Numbered from the stretch's first letter, positions 43,005 through 52,639 are shown. The stretch is 64,000 bases of DNA from Syntrophomonas_B sp035447945 (GCA_035447945.1 DAOTHZ010000002.1:1-64000), one strand, 5' to 3'. The notes: generated from the sequence alone by a model not told the origin. Numbers and translations are program-made.

Positions 43005-43301
43005 CTAGTCCTCAATTTTATGGGAAATCGCTTTTTTCACAAATTCGATTTCGGTATTGTCAGATACTTTTACGACGATGCTGTCTTCTTTTACCTTGCT
43101 GATTTCTCCGCGGATTCCGCCGATGGTTACGATTTTATCGCCCCTCTTCAGCGATTCCAGGATCGAATCATGCTTTTTTTCCTGCTTTTTGCGGGGCATA
43201 ATGATGAACAAATAGAAGATCAACAGAAACACGCCAAAATAGATCGCTACCGTCAACCAGCCCTGCTGGGTATTTGTTGCAGCTGCAGCCATAATATTCA
43301 A
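43005..43301 (-). CDS. yajC: Preprotein translocase subunit YajC
   Basis: 98 residues from the TTG 7 bases after AAGGAGG. One membrane helix (about 16-34), then MPRKKQEKKHDSILESLKRGDKIVTIGGI, the YajC hallmark. It is the small partner of SecDF, encoded in the same operon. Confidence 0.96.
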   Translation of the reverse strand: MNIMAAAATNTQQGWLTVAIYFGVFLLIFYLFIIMPRKKQEKKHDSILESLKRGDKIVTIGGIRGEISKVKEDSIVVKVSDNTEIEFVKKAISHKIED

Positions 43302-43370
43302 ATCTATCCCTCCTTAATTAAATTTCCATAACTTTATGTTTTTTCGCCAAACCTTGCTTAAATCCTGCCG

Positions 43371-44477
43371 TTATAATTTGTAATTTTCATAGAATTGCTG
43401 GTAAAACAGGTTAAAAGTATTGCTGTCAATGGCTTCGCGGATATCCTGCATTAATTTTAGCAAAAAATAAATATTATGATAGCTCAGCAGAATATGGGCA
43501 AGAATCTCTTCCGCCTTGACCAGATGACGCAGATAAGCGCGGCTGTAATTTTTACAGACCTGACAATTGCAATTCGGGTCCAACGGGGTAAAATCTTCCG
43601 CGTATGTGGCATTGCGCACCACCACCTTGCCCCTCCGGCTGAAGGCCGTGCCGTGGCGGGCAATACGGGTCGGCAGGACACAATCGAACATATCCACCCC
43701 CCGCTTGACGCCTTCCAGTAAATCTTCCGGTGCGCCTACCCCCATCAGATAACGCGGTTTGTTCTTGGGAAGCAAATCCTCGGTCAAATCGAGAATCCGA
43801 TACATGTCCGCTTTGGGCTCGCCCACACTCAGACCGCCGATGGCATAGCCGGGAAAATCCAGCGCGACGATCTCTGCCGCACTCTTTTCCCGCAAATCAG
43901 CAAAAATATTGCCCTGGACAATGCCAAACAAAGCCTGGTCGGAGCGGCTATGATTTTCCCGACAGCGTCTGGCCCACAAGGTGGTCCGGTCCACTGCCTG
44001 GGCAGCCTCTTCATAACTGCAGGGAAAGGGGGCACACTCATCAAAACACATGGCGATATCTGCCCCCAACTTTTGCTCGATATCCATGACAATTTCCGGA
44101 CTTAGAAAGTGACGTGAACCGTCAATATGGGAGTGAAAGAGCACCCCTTCGTCACTAATCCGGCGCAATCCCTTGAGACTGAACACCTGAAACCCGCCGC
44201 TGTCGGTCAGAATCCCGCGCGGCCAGTTCATAAAGCGGTGCAGTCCCCCCGCCTTTTCCACCAGTCCAGCCCCGGGGCGCAAATATAAATGATAAGTATT
44301 GGATAAAACAATACCCGCGCCAACTTCTGTCAGCATCTCCGGGGTCATGGCCTTGACCGTCGCCTGGGTCCCAACCGGCATAAAAATCGGGGTCGCAAAT
44401 ACCCCGTGGGAAGTTGTCAGCTGTCCGGTACGCGCTGCACTGCCGGAATCCCTCCGGATGATTTGAAAATCCAGCAT
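43371..44477 (-). CDS. tgt: tRNA-guanine transglycosylase
   Basis: 368 residues. It inserts preQ1 in place of guanine 34 in GUN tRNAs. MPVGTQATVKAM, ILTDSGGFQVFSL with the catalytic aspartate, and the zinc cysteines CNCQVC are present. The start at 44477 follows GGAAGG. Upstream neighbours queA and queH complete the queuosine pathway. Confidence 0.97.
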   Translation of the reverse strand: MLDFQIIRRDSGSAARTGQLTTSHGVFATPIFMPVGTQATVKAMTPEMLTEVGAGIVLSNTYHLYLRPGAGLVEKAGGLHRFMNWPRGILTDSGGFQVFSLKGLRRISDEGVLFHSHIDGSRHFLSPEIVMDIEQKLGADIAMCFDECAPFPCSYEEAAQAVDRTTLWARRCRENHSRSDQALFGIVQGNIFADLREKSAAEIVALDFPGYAIGGLSVGEPKADMYRILDLTEDLLPKNKPRYLMGVGAPEDLLEGVKRGVDMFDCVLPTRIARHGTAFSRRGKVVVRNATYAEDFTPLDPNCNCQVCKNYSRAYLRHLVKAEEILAHILLSYHNIYFLLKLMQDIREAIDSNTFNLFYQQFYENYKL

Positions 44478-44497
44478 AAAACAATTCCTTCCTTGGC

Positions 44498-45553
44498 TCA
44501 AATGATCAGCATGGCATCGCCGTAGCTGAAAAAGCGGTAACCTTCCTGCACCGCATGCCGATATGCCTGCAACGTTGGTTCCAGACCGGCAAACGCCGCG
44601 ACCAGCATAATCAGGGATGAGCCCGGCAAGTGAAAATTGGTGATAATCCGATCCACTGCCTGGTATTGATAACCCGGGTAGATGAATTTGTTGGTCCGGC
44701 CAGACTGACCGCCAAACCCATAGTCCTTATTATATACCGTTTCCAGGGTTCTTACTACCGTTGTTCCCACCGCAACAATATTTTTCCCGTTACGACGGGT
44801 ATTATTTAACAATTGTGCGGTATCTTCATCTATCTCGAAATATTCATAATGCATCTGATGCTCTCTGATGTCGGCACAGCTCACCGGACGGAAGGTTCCC
44901 AGTCCTACATGCAAAAGGACTTGCGCAATATTAACGCCCATGTCCCGAAGTTGCTTGAGCAACTCTTCCGTAAAATGCAATCCGGCAGTGGGGGCTGCGG
45001 CAGATCCTTCCGCTTGGGCATATACCGTCTGGTAGGTGGTTTTGTCTTCCTCTGTAGCCGATCGATTGATGTAGGGCGGCAGGGGCATGCTCCCCGCCTG
45101 GTCGAGAAAGGCCATGACATCGGGACAATTAAGAAAACGCAACAATCGTCCTCCGTTTTCCCGTACAGCGGTTACTTCGATTTCCACCCCGGAATGATCC
45201 GGAAAGTACACCCGACTGCCCATGGGCATGCGCCGGGCCGGTTTGACCAAGGCTTCCCAGTATTCTCCCTGCTGGTTGAGCAACAGGATTTCAATCCTGG
45301 CGCCGGTCGATTTGCAGGCAAACAGACGCGCCGGGATCACTTTGGTCTGGTTGATAACCAGTGTGTCCCCCGGCGAAAAAAAATCGATGATATCGGTAAA
45401 GAGGCGATCCTCCAGCTTGCCGGCGGTCCGATCCATGACCAGCAGGCGAGCCGAATCACGGGGCTCAACAGGATACTGGGCGATCAGATACGGCGGTAAA
45501 TCAAACATATAACGCTGCAAGTTATAGAGCGGCGAAAGGTCTTGACGGTTCAC
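44498..45553 (-). CDS. queA: S-adenosylmethionine:tRNA ribosyltransferase-isomerase
   Basis: 351 residues. It converts preQ1-tRNA to epoxyqueuosine-tRNA using the ribosyl of SAM. PPYLIAQYPVEPRDSARLLV, AGLHFTEELL and VGTTVVRTLE are QueA motifs. The GTG at 45553 follows AGGAGA and overlaps the queH stop (GTGA). Confidence 0.96.
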   Translation of the reverse strand: MNRQDLSPLYNLQRYMFDLPPYLIAQYPVEPRDSARLLVMDRTAGKLEDRLFTDIIDFFSPGDTLVINQTKVIPARLFACKSTGARIEILLLNQQGEYWEALVKPARRMPMGSRVYFPDHSGVEIEVTAVRENGGRLLRFLNCPDVMAFLDQAGSMPLPPYINRSATEEDKTTYQTVYAQAEGSAAAPTAGLHFTEELLKQLRDMGVNIAQVLLHVGLGTFRPVSCADIREHQMHYEYFEIDEDTAQLLNNTRRNGKNIVAVGTTVVRTLETVYNKDYGFGGQSGRTNKFIYPGYQYQAVDRIITNFHLPGSSLIMLVAAFAGLEPTLQAYRHAVQEGYRFFSYGDAMLII

Positions 45554-46089
45554 TTGGTTTTTCTCCTGTAACGTTCCATTTCACTGTACAAACAGCCGCA
45601 ATACTGCTGACGGTACAATCCCATTTCCCTGGCGTTGATACCGGTTTGACGAAAGCCTTCCCGAAAATCACGATATAAAAAAGGCACTTCATATTTTTCA
45701 CCGATCAACTGGCCCAGTTCCTGAATCCAGTCATGGCGCTGATATTTACTGACCAGCAAGGTGGTGGTGAAACTGTCAAATTTTCCTTTGCGAGCGATCT
45801 GAGCGGCTTTTTCCAGCCTCAGCTGGTAACAGTAAAAGCAGCGCCGCGATTCCCGGAAACTGATGGTCTGAAAGTATTGGGCCGGGTCATAGTCTTCCGC
45901 AAACAGCATGGGCAGATTGACTTCTTCAGCATAGCTCTGCAATGAATCCCGACGTTTCTGCCACTCCGTATAAGGGTGGATATTGGGATTAAAATAATAG
46001 CCCATGACCTCAAAACCCTCTTCGCGCAGCGCCGGAACCGGATAACTGGCGCAGGGGCCGCAGCAGATATGTAACAGTATTTTTGCCAT
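45550..46089 (-). CDS. queH: Epoxyqueuosine reductase QueH
   Basis: 179 residues. HICCGPCASYP (7-17), CFYCYQLRLEKAA and the C-terminal QQYCGCLYSE supply the cysteines for the 4Fe-4S cluster and a second metal site; this is QueH (formerly DUF208), the non-B12 alternative to QueG. It carries out the last step to queuosine. Start from the ATG after AGGAAG. Confidence 0.95.
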   Translation of the reverse strand: MAKILLHICCGPCASYPVPALREEGFEVMGYYFNPNIHPYTEWQKRRDSLQSYAEEVNLPMLFAEDYDPAQYFQTISFRESRRCFYCYQLRLEKAAQIARKGKFDSFTTTLLVSKYQRHDWIQELGQLIGEKYEVPFLYRDFREGFRQTGINAREMGLYRQQYCGCLYSEMERYRRKTK

Positions 46090-46133
46090 TGTTTCACTTC
46101 CTAAACGGTGGTTGGATACAGGACCGCACACTA

Positions 46134-47177
46134 TCAATCGTCGCGATCCGCATCCTCAAACAAGCTCGCAGCCTGAAATCCTTTTTGCATCGGATATCCC
46201 ATGACGCGATAAGCCGACTCTGTAGCAACCCGCCCCCGGGGAGTCTTGTGGATAAGTCCCAGCTTGAGCAAATACGGCTCGTAAACATCGGTCAGAGTGT
46301 CGCCTTCTTCGGAAACCGCTGCCGCAAGCGTTTCCAATCCCACCGGTCCGCCCCCGAATTTTATTATTATAGCATCAAGAATCATCCTGTCAACCGTATC
46401 CAGACCGTGTTCGTCGATTTCCAGCATCTGCAGCGCCTGGCTGGCAGTTGTCTGATCGATGTTGCCCTGGGCTTTGACCAGCGCATAATCCCGTACCCGT
46501 TTCAGCAAGCGATTGGCAACACGCGGCGTGCCTCGGGAACAGCGAGCAATTTCCGCTGCCCCGTCCGCGGTGATGGCGATGCCTAATATGGAAGCAGCCC
46601 GGGTGATGATGGTGGCCAGTTCATGCTGATTGTAAAAATCCAAACGACAGCTGATTCCGAATCGATCCCGCAGCGGCGAGCTCAGCAAGCCCGGCCGGGT
46701 GGTCGCGCCGATTAACGTAAAAGGCGGCAGATCGATTTGTAAAGTACGGGCTGCCGGTCCCTTGCCAATTACAATATCAATGGTATAGTCCTCCATGGCC
46801 GGATACATGATTTCCTCAATGCTGCGGTGCAGTCGATGAATCTCGTCAATAAACAATACCTCGCCGGGCTCCAGATTGGTCAGAATGGCTGCCAGGTCAC
46901 CGGGACGTTCAATCGCCGGCCCCGAAGTCTTGCGGATGGGCTGCCCCATTTCATTGGCCATGATGGTGGCCAGGGTGGTTTTGCCCAAACCCGGCGGTCC
47001 GCTCAGTAAAACATGATCCAAACTTTCCCGCCGCTCCCGGGCGGCAGCGATAAACACTTCCAAATTTTGCTTGGCCCGCTCCTGACCGACATAATCGGCC
47101 ATGCTCAAAGGGCGCAGAGACCCTTCCTGTAAATCTTCTTCATTTAATTGGGAAGATATCAATCGACGGTCAGACAT
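46134..47177 (-). CDS. ruvB: Holliday junction branch migration ATPase RuvB
   Basis: 347 residues. LSGPPGLGKTTLA (58-70) is Walker A, LFIDEIHRL Walker B, and GATTRPGLLSSPLRDRFG sensor 1. C-terminal winged helix with GGPVGLETLAAAV. Drives branch migration with RuvA. Confidence 0.98.
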   Translation of the reverse strand: MSDRRLISSQLNEEDLQEGSLRPLSMADYVGQERAKQNLEVFIAAARERRESLDHVLLSGPPGLGKTTLATIMANEMGQPIRKTSGPAIERPGDLAAILTNLEPGEVLFIDEIHRLHRSIEEIMYPAMEDYTIDIVIGKGPAARTLQIDLPPFTLIGATTRPGLLSSPLRDRFGISCRLDFYNQHELATIITRAASILGIAITADGAAEIARCSRGTPRVANRLLKRVRDYALVKAQGNIDQTTASQALQMLEIDEHGLDTVDRMILDAIIIKFGGGPVGLETLAAAVSEEGDTLTDVYEPYLLKLGLIHKTPRGRVATESAYRVMGYPMQKGFQAASLFEDADRDD

Positions 47178-47191
47178 GCCAGTACTCCCTT

Positions 47192-47794
47192 CTATCTTTT
47201 CATCAGCAGGGCTTGTCGTTTTAATATCTTCTTGATATTATCCTCCACCCGTGGTGAAAGCTCTCCGCTGGATTGAATATTAGTCAGTATTGGATAAATC
47301 TCGCTGCGGCTGTAGCCCAGGCTTTCCATGGCTTGCAAGATCTCCTCGGCGGCGTTGGCGTTTTCTCCTCCCAAGGAAACTGTTCCCTGGTAATTGCCAA
47401 GTTTGTCCCGCAGTTCAAAAATCAAACGCTGGGCTGTTTTTTTGCCAATTCCCGGAACGCCTACCAGGACTTTTTCATCACCGCTGATGATAGCTGAACA
47501 CAGTTGTTCACCGTCCAGTTTACCCAGCAAATTCATTGCTGCCCGAGCTCCAATACCGCTTACGCCCATCAGCAGTTTAAACAGTTCCAGCTCACCCCGG
47601 CTGGCAAAGCCATACAATTTAAACTCGTTTTCCATAACCTGCAGAAAGGTATGAACCATCACCTGCCCGCCCGGTGCCGGCAGCTGCGCTGCCATGCGCC
47701 CGTGAATCTGGACTTCATATCCCAACCCACCCGTCTCGATTACAACGGCCTCGGACATCATCTGAAACAACGTGCCTTTTAAAAAAGCGATCAT
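47192..47794 (-). CDS. ruvA: Holliday junction DNA-binding protein RuvA
   Basis: 200 residues from the ATG at 47794, which overlaps the ruvC stop (ATGA). OB domain, then two helix-hairpin-helix motifs (LLMGVSGIGARAAMNLL and VLVGVPGIGKKTAQRLI) and a C-terminal domain that binds RuvB. Confidence 0.97.
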   Translation of the reverse strand: MIAFLKGTLFQMMSEAVVIETGGLGYEVQIHGRMAAQLPAPGGQVMVHTFLQVMENEFKLYGFASRGELELFKLLMGVSGIGARAAMNLLGKLDGEQLCSAIISGDEKVLVGVPGIGKKTAQRLIFELRDKLGNYQGTVSLGGENANAAEEILQAMESLGYSRSEIYPILTNIQSSGELSPRVEDNIKKILKRQALLMKR

Positions 47795-48291
47795 CGTCCC
47801 ACTCCATTCTTTATTCTTCCCATGCGCCGGGAATGCAGATGACAAATGGCAATTGCCAGTGCATCAGCGGCATCATCCGGTTTGGGCAATTCCTCCAGTT
47901 TGAGAATATTCTGCACCATCATCTGTACTTGTTTTTTTTCCGCATTGCCGTAGCCGCAAACCGCCTGCTTGACCTGCAACGGCGTATACTCCGCCAGTTC
48001 GAGCCCGCGCTGGGCTGCGGCCATCAGCAGCACACCTCGACTTTGGGCTACCGTTATGACAGTTTTGGCATTTTTATGATGAAAGAGCTGTTCAATGGCC
48101 ACGGCCTCCGGCCGATAGGTATCCAGGATCTGATTGAGCTCCTGGAATATTTTGAGCAGGCGCAGTTCCATGGCTATGCCGGCTGAGGTTTTAATCGTCC
48201 CGTAGGCAATCATTTTTTCCCGGCTGCGTACATACTCGACCAGGCCATATCCGGTTGTGGCCGTACCGGGATCCAAACCTAAAACCAGCAT
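47791..48291 (-). CDS. ruvC: Crossover junction endonuclease RuvC
   Basis: 166 residues. The acidic active site is visible: D7 in GLDPGTATTG, E68 in AIEQLF, and the C-terminal DDAADALAIAICH. It resolves Holliday junctions opened by RuvAB. First gene of the operon that runs to secF. Confidence 0.97.
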   Translation of the reverse strand: MLVLGLDPGTATTGYGLVEYVRSREKMIAYGTIKTSAGIAMELRLLKIFQELNQILDTYRPEAVAIEQLFHHKNAKTVITVAQSRGVLLMAAAQRGLELAEYTPLQVKQAVCGYGNAEKKQVQMMVQNILKLEELPKPDDAADALAIAICHLHSRRMGRIKNGVGR

Positions 48292-48441
48292 GAAACTCCC
48301 CTGCTTTCTTATGAATTACATTTATCTTACTGCAAAAACAAACTGCTGTCATGAAAAAATAGAAAATCAGTTCGCAAAACCACCCTGGATACCGCCACAC
48401 CCTGCCAGCGTTTAAGATATAACGGCAACTCGCATGGCCAC

Positions 48442-48475
48442 AAAAAACCCGTCCCGGATACGAATCCGGGGCGGG
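48442..48475 (-). terminator. Terminator after bofC
   Basis: Minus strand CCCG-C-CCCGGAT-TCGT-ATCCGGG-A-CGGG then TTTTTTGTG. Strong stem and U tract; the 150 bases on to ruvC hold nothing else clear. Confidence 0.85.
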
Positions 48476-48520
48476 AATGGATTCACTGCCTTGTTTTTAT
48501 TGCGGTACCCAGCCTTTGTG

Positions 48521-49087
48521 TTAATATTCGTCCAGGTTCTCCAGCGCATCATTCAGGGAGGATTCATTATTGAATTCATATCGTCCCTTCATGATATCTT
48601 GCCGGATCTGCTCCGGCAAGCGCGCAAAAACAATCCCGGTAACTTTCAGAAGCGTATCGTGTTCACTGTCTGGTCCCTGATAAACCGATACTCGATCCTG
48701 GAACACCTTGAAGCGCAACTTTTGCTTGTCTTCTGCCATCCAGTCATCGATTGTTTGATGAATGAGCAATGTTTTGCCATCCCACGAAACCTGGAATCCC
48801 TGGTCGGCAGGATAAATTTTTTTGACATCGGTTAATGTTTTGCCGAGAATTTCTTCTCTTTCTGGAAATTCAGATATTTGCATTTTCTGGGAGCGAACAT
48901 ATTCCTTTTCCCACACCACAGCAGTGTCGCCTTGTACCCGACGTTCCCAACCGGCGGTCTGAACCGTCGGTTTTTGCGCAATTGGCCATTTTTGTTGGTT
49001 TCGAATCAAACCGGAAAGTGTATAGCCTGCAACAGAGCTGGCCAGCAAAGTCAGGATGAGAATGATACCCAGCTTGGTTTTTCCCAT
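48521..49087 (-). CDS. bofC: BofC-like sporulation protein
   Basis: 188 residues. An N-terminal signal-anchor (LGIILILTLLASSVAGYTL, about 6-24) and an exported domain containing VVWEKEYVRS and the C-terminal LLKVTGIVFARLPEQIRQDI segment like BofC. In Bacillus BofC restrains the forespore signal that activates sigma-K processing. It is a single-gene unit upstream of ruvC. Confidence 0.78.
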   Translation of the reverse strand: MGKTKLGIILILTLLASSVAGYTLSGLIRNQQKWPIAQKPTVQTAGWERRVQGDTAVVWEKEYVRSQKMQISEFPEREEILGKTLTDVKKIYPADQGFQVSWDGKTLLIHQTIDDWMAEDKQKLRFKVFQDRVSVYQGPDSEHDTLLKVTGIVFARLPEQIRQDIMKGRYEFNNESSLNDALENLDEY

Positions 49088-49315
49088 GTGTATTCACCTC
49101 TTACCGGCATTATCTCCATTTTTTGGGCTTCTATACCCGAGCATCACCGCGGAGACAGGGTAACATGAATAAAAATTAATTTTCGACAATATATTTACTT
49201 TGAAGGTCATAAGGTATAATATCTTCTTAAAGAGTATATAATATAGTAACAATTTTGTCATAATTTTGATATTATTTCGAATATTCGGACAAAATATTTT
49301 AAGGAGGTGAAACGT

Positions 49316-50041
49316 ATGACAAACATCGACGCCAGAGTAGAAACAATTTGCAGCGAACTCAACCACTTGAGCCATGGATTGATGGACATTTACCAGAGCT
49401 ACAATGATGCCCCGGCTTATCAATCGACGTTTGCACCCGAGAAGTTTGCAGTTAATCAGGAAAACCTGGATGAATTTGATTGGTCTGGAATGCAGTATGA
49501 TTTCAATGTTGACTTGTTCGAAACTGCCCCCAAGGAAATCAACTGGGATGACGTAAATGCTTCCATTGATGAAGCGATTGCCAGCGGTCATTTGATTGCA
49601 CCTGCGGCGATTGACTATGCCCCCAAACGTTCCTATGGCCACAATGTGCTGCGCAGTGCCGGTACCTATTACAAGGGTGACATCCGCGACATGGACTTTA
49701 TGCTGCGGCAATTAAAACGGCTGGAGGCCAATCCCGCTGACATTTTTTCTCTCGATGACAGTGCTTTTGACAGAAGCTACAACATGGTGAGCAACTTCGA
49801 GATGAAGGTTCCGCTGGAGATTTACGGACAAGGCGAAGAACTGGTGATCAAGGCTGATATCCCGGAGATTCTGTTCAACAGCGCCAAGGCCGAAGATCTG
49901 AACACACTGCCCTTTAAAAGCGTATTGGCCTTGTTACCCGAAAGAATCAATACCCGGCAGCTCAAGCCAACCTTTGTGGATGGAGAATTCCGTCTGGAAC
50001 TTCCCAAGCGCGAAGAAAAAAGAGTCCGTAAAGTTTTTTAA
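49316..50041 (+). CDS. Unknown protein with Hsp20-like C-terminal domain
   Basis: 241 residues from an ATG behind a consensus AAGGAGGTGA. The first 160 residues are acidic and helical with no family I recognise. From about 166 the pattern FEMKVPLEIYGQGEELVIKADIP, then TFVDGEFRLELPKREEKRVRKVF, resembles the strands and the LPKRE motif near the end of small heat-shock (alpha-crystallin) domains. It is alone on the plus strand, in very AT-rich upstream DNA (49160-49300) and with a strong terminator. High expression seems likely; a sporulation or stress role is a guess. Confidence 0.6.
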   Translation: MTNIDARVETICSELNHLSHGLMDIYQSYNDAPAYQSTFAPEKFAVNQENLDEFDWSGMQYDFNVDLFETAPKEINWDDVNASIDEAIASGHLIAPAAIDYAPKRSYGHNVLRSAGTYYKGDIRDMDFMLRQLKRLEANPADIFSLDDSAFDRSYNMVSNFEMKVPLEIYGQGEELVIKADIPEILFNSAKAEDLNTLPFKSVLALLPERINTRQLKPTFVDGEFRLELPKREEKRVRKVF

Positions 50042-50084
50042 TCTGACTGGCCAGCGCCAAATTGAATCGTACCTTGTCAGGCAT

Positions 50085-50138
50085 AAAAAGCCCGCTCATC
50101 AGTTTACTCCAATAGCGCACATTGATGAGCGGGCTTTT
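50085..50138. terminator. Bidirectional terminator between the Hsp20-like gene and yebC
   Basis: AAAAGCCCGCTCATCA and TGATGAGCGGGCTTTT are perfect 16-base arms. Confidence 0.9.
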
Positions 50139-50173
50139 GCTTGTTTATGAAGATCCCTTTATTAATGCCAAAT

Positions 50174-50926
50174 CTACATCAGTTTTTCCATCAGTTCATC
50201 GGCAATGGAAAAATTACTGTAGAGGTTTTGAACATCATCATGGTCCTCGAGGGTATCGACCAGCTTGAGGATTTTTTGCGCTGTAGCCTCGTCGGCGATT
50301 TCCACGGTCGTCTGCGGCAACATGACGATATCCGCGTCCTCAATCCGGATTTCTTTTTCCAGACGGTCCCGGACTTCCATAAAGGCGTCGGGCGAAGTAA
50401 TGATTTCCAGTGTATCATCGGCTTCGCGCACATCGTCGGCACCATATTCAATGGCCATCAGCATGAACTCTTCTTCATCTGTTTTGATATCTTCCCGGTT
50501 GATCACGATCAAGCCCACCCGATCGAACAAATAAGCCACGCAACCGCTTTCACCAAGGTTTCCGCCATATTTGGCAAACAGATGGCGAATATCTGAAGCA
50601 GTGCGGTTGCGGTTGTCGGTGGCGATGTCCAGCAAGATAGCCGCTCCGCCCGCTGTATAGCCCTCATATTTGATTTCTTCAATGGCATCACTTTCAATTT
50701 CCCCAGTTCCTCTTTTGATGGCCCGGCTGATGTTGTCATTGGGCATGTTGACGGCCTTGGCCTTCTGGATGGCCAGCCGGAGCTTGGAGTTGGCTTCCGG
50801 GTCGCCGCCGCCCGAACGGGCTGCCAGGATTATTTCCTTGGCAATTCGTGTGTATTCCTTGCCTTTTTTTTCATCGGTACGGGCTTTCTTGTTTTTAATG
50901 GTCGACCACTTGTTGTGTCCGGACAT
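50174..50926 (-). CDS. yebC: YebC/PmpR-family regulator
   Basis: 250 residues. SGHNKWSTIKNKKARTDEKKG, then AKAVNMPNDNISRAIKRG and YEGYTAGGAAILLDIATDNRNRT, are characteristic. Family members bind DNA, or act at the ribosome on stalled proline runs. It often sits beside ruvC; here the two are about 1.9 kb apart. ATG 7 bases after AAGGAGG. Confidence 0.96.
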   Translation of the reverse strand: MSGHNKWSTIKNKKARTDEKKGKEYTRIAKEIILAARSGGGDPEANSKLRLAIQKAKAVNMPNDNISRAIKRGTGEIESDAIEEIKYEGYTAGGAAILLDIATDNRNRTASDIRHLFAKYGGNLGESGCVAYLFDRVGLIVINREDIKTDEEEFMLMAIEYGADDVREADDTLEIITSPDAFMEVRDRLEKEIRIEDADIVMLPQTTVEIADEATAQKILKLVDTLEDHDDVQNLYSNFSIADELMEKLM

Positions 50927-50954
50927 CAAAGTTCCTCCTTCATTTTGATTGTGT

Positions 50955-51626
50955 CTACCAGATCCCGGGAATCATTTTTTGGGTCGTACGCATGTACGCC
51001 TGATACTCGTCGCCAAAATGGTGCAACATAAATTCTTCTTCCAGATTGACTCTGCGAATCAACGCTGGAATGGTTGTCAGCACAATGATCAGCAGGGCGC
51101 CCCAGGAATTAAAAATCATCGGAATGGCAAGAAAACTGAGCAGCGAACCCAGGTATAAAGGATGTCTGATCCTCCGGTAGGCACCTTCCGTGATCAGTTG
51201 ATGCTTCGAGTACACGGCAATACGGGCATTGAAATAACGTCCGATGGAACGGAACCCCCACCAGCGTACCAGGCAGGAAACGACAAACAAGACCAGACCC
51301 ACATAGATAATCGTCGGTTCCCAATCAAACCGGCGGGTGACATGCCATTCAACAAAATCAATTGTAGCAAATAACAAAGCCAACATGAAAGATGCTTGCA
51401 GGTACAAATAGCTTTTCTGGTCATCGTCCTCAATGACAATATCGCCAGGGTCTTGATAAATCCAGATTTCCGAAATCAGCTGCCAGACCAGATAAAGCAC
51501 CACAAAACCAACCATGACGGTAAAATCAAAATGAGGCAGGACCGGCCAGGCGAGATAGCCAACATAGGCAAAGATAGCCAAGGCAGATATGATTCTGATC
51601 AACACATTCCTTTGCCGACTGTTCAT
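50955..51626 (-). CDS. Isoprenylcysteine methyltransferase-like membrane protein
   Basis: 223 residues with about six helices. The C-terminal part LITEGAYRRIRHPLYLGSLLSFLAIPMIF followed by EEEFMLHHFGDEYQAYMRTT is the ICMT/PEMT-type motif that binds SAM. Natural substrate unknown. It begins 1 base after the nadE stop. Confidence 0.85.
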   Translation of the reverse strand: MNSRQRNVLIRIISALAIFAYVGYLAWPVLPHFDFTVMVGFVVLYLVWQLISEIWIYQDPGDIVIEDDDQKSYLYLQASFMLALLFATIDFVEWHVTRRFDWEPTIIYVGLVLFVVSCLVRWWGFRSIGRYFNARIAVYSKHQLITEGAYRRIRHPLYLGSLLSFLAIPMIFNSWGALLIIVLTTIPALIRRVNLEEEFMLHHFGDEYQAYMRTTQKMIPGIW

Positions 51627-51627
51627 G

Positions 51628-52380
51628 TTATGCTTCCCCCATTCCGGCCGGCAAAACAGCGATCGGCGGCACACTGCGCTTATGGGCGCTACGCTCGTAC
51701 ATGGTCTGAATTTTACCGACCAGTTCCGTAGCTCCCGCGCCGGTGCGGATATATTCGTCCAGTTCCCGATAGGTAAATCCCATTTCACCTTCATCGGTCT
51801 GTCCCCCCCACAATCCAGCAGAAGGGGCTTTGGTGATCAGCTGTTCGGGGATATTGAGATAGCGGGCCAGCGCATAGACCTGTTCCTTGCGCAGATCACC
51901 CAGCACCTGTAAATCGACTCCGTTGTCGCCGTATTTGGTAGCATAGCCGACGGTAATCTCACTTTTGTTGCTGGTGCCCATAACCAGATATTGATGAGCC
52001 TGGGCCATATAATACAATGAGGTCATTCTGAGCCGGGGTTTGACATTGGCCCGTACCAGTCGGCCGCTGTCTTCCGGCAGGTCAATGGCATGGGCCAGTT
52101 CTTTCAGCAAAGCGCGGTAGGCTTCCTCCAGGTTGATGATATGATAGTGCATGTCCAGGCTCTCGACCAGCAGCAGTCCGTCCTGTAAATCCTCCGCACT
52201 GCTTTCACAGGGCATGAGCAAACCCAGACAATCATCGGGAAAAGCCTGTTTGGCGAGAGCTGCTGCCACAGCCGAGTCAATCCCTCCGCTGATGCCCAGG
52301 ATTAAGCCCCGGCAACCCGCAGCCTGTACTTTTTCACGTAACCAGTTGACCAAATAATCGCTTACGGCTTCTGTGTTCAT
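51628..52380 (-). CDS. nadE: NAD synthetase, ammonia-dependent type
   Basis: 250 residues from the ATG after AAGGAGG. The PP-loop SGGIDSA is at 31-37; YATKYGDNGVDLQVLGDLRKEQVY and SNKSEITVGY are NadE features. No glutaminase domain, so it uses ammonia. It converts nicotinic acid adenine dinucleotide to NAD, the same intermediate LarB uses. Confidence 0.95.
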   Translation of the reverse strand: MNTEAVSDYLVNWLREKVQAAGCRGLILGISGGIDSAVAAALAKQAFPDDCLGLLMPCESSAEDLQDGLLLVESLDMHYHIINLEEAYRALLKELAHAIDLPEDSGRLVRANVKPRLRMTSLYYMAQAHQYLVMGTSNKSEITVGYATKYGDNGVDLQVLGDLRKEQVYALARYLNIPEQLITKAPSAGLWGGQTDEGEMGFTYRELDEYIRTGAGATELVGKIQTMYERSAHKRSVPPIAVLPAGMGEA

Positions 52381-52396
52381 AGTGCTTTCCTCCTTA

Positions 52397-52639
52397 TTAA
52401 AAGATTGGATTGGTCGAGGAATAGTTTGCTGCACCGTCATCGCCGTTGATATCGTCCAGTATTCCTGCTCGGCCTTCTTCCAGTCCGGTCGGGCCTGCAA
52501 TGCCAGGCCTTTGTCCAGGCTGGTCAACATCGACAAGCCTGCCAACCGGGTCATTTACATATTCAACAGGACCCGAACAAATCCTGCCTCCCCATCTCAT
52601 TTTCTCTATATGCCGCACGCGTTCCGCAATGGTGCGCAA
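52397..52639 (-). CDS. Possible small acidic protein between UPF0280 and nadE
   Basis: 80 codons from a TTG; the frame stays open further upstream, giving CPDCLRTIAERV with a CxxC, but without a clear start or ribosome binding site. The product has a basic N-terminal half and an acidic glycine-rich tail ending just before the nadE binding site. Other frames here are also open, so coding is uncertain. The 285-base gap 52381-52665 is otherwise unexplained in an operon that is elsewhere tightly packed. Confidence 0.3.
   Translation of the reverse strand: MRTIAERVRHIEKMRWGGRICSGPVEYVNDPVGRLVDVDQPGQRPGIAGPTGLEEGRAGILDDINGDDGAANYSSTNPIF

Noticed and set aside
49094..49711. 205-codon open frame on the minus strand opposite the Hsp20-like gene
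   Set aside because: The plus-strand frame has a consensus ribosome binding site and terminator; the minus frame has neither and lacks a protein-like pattern.
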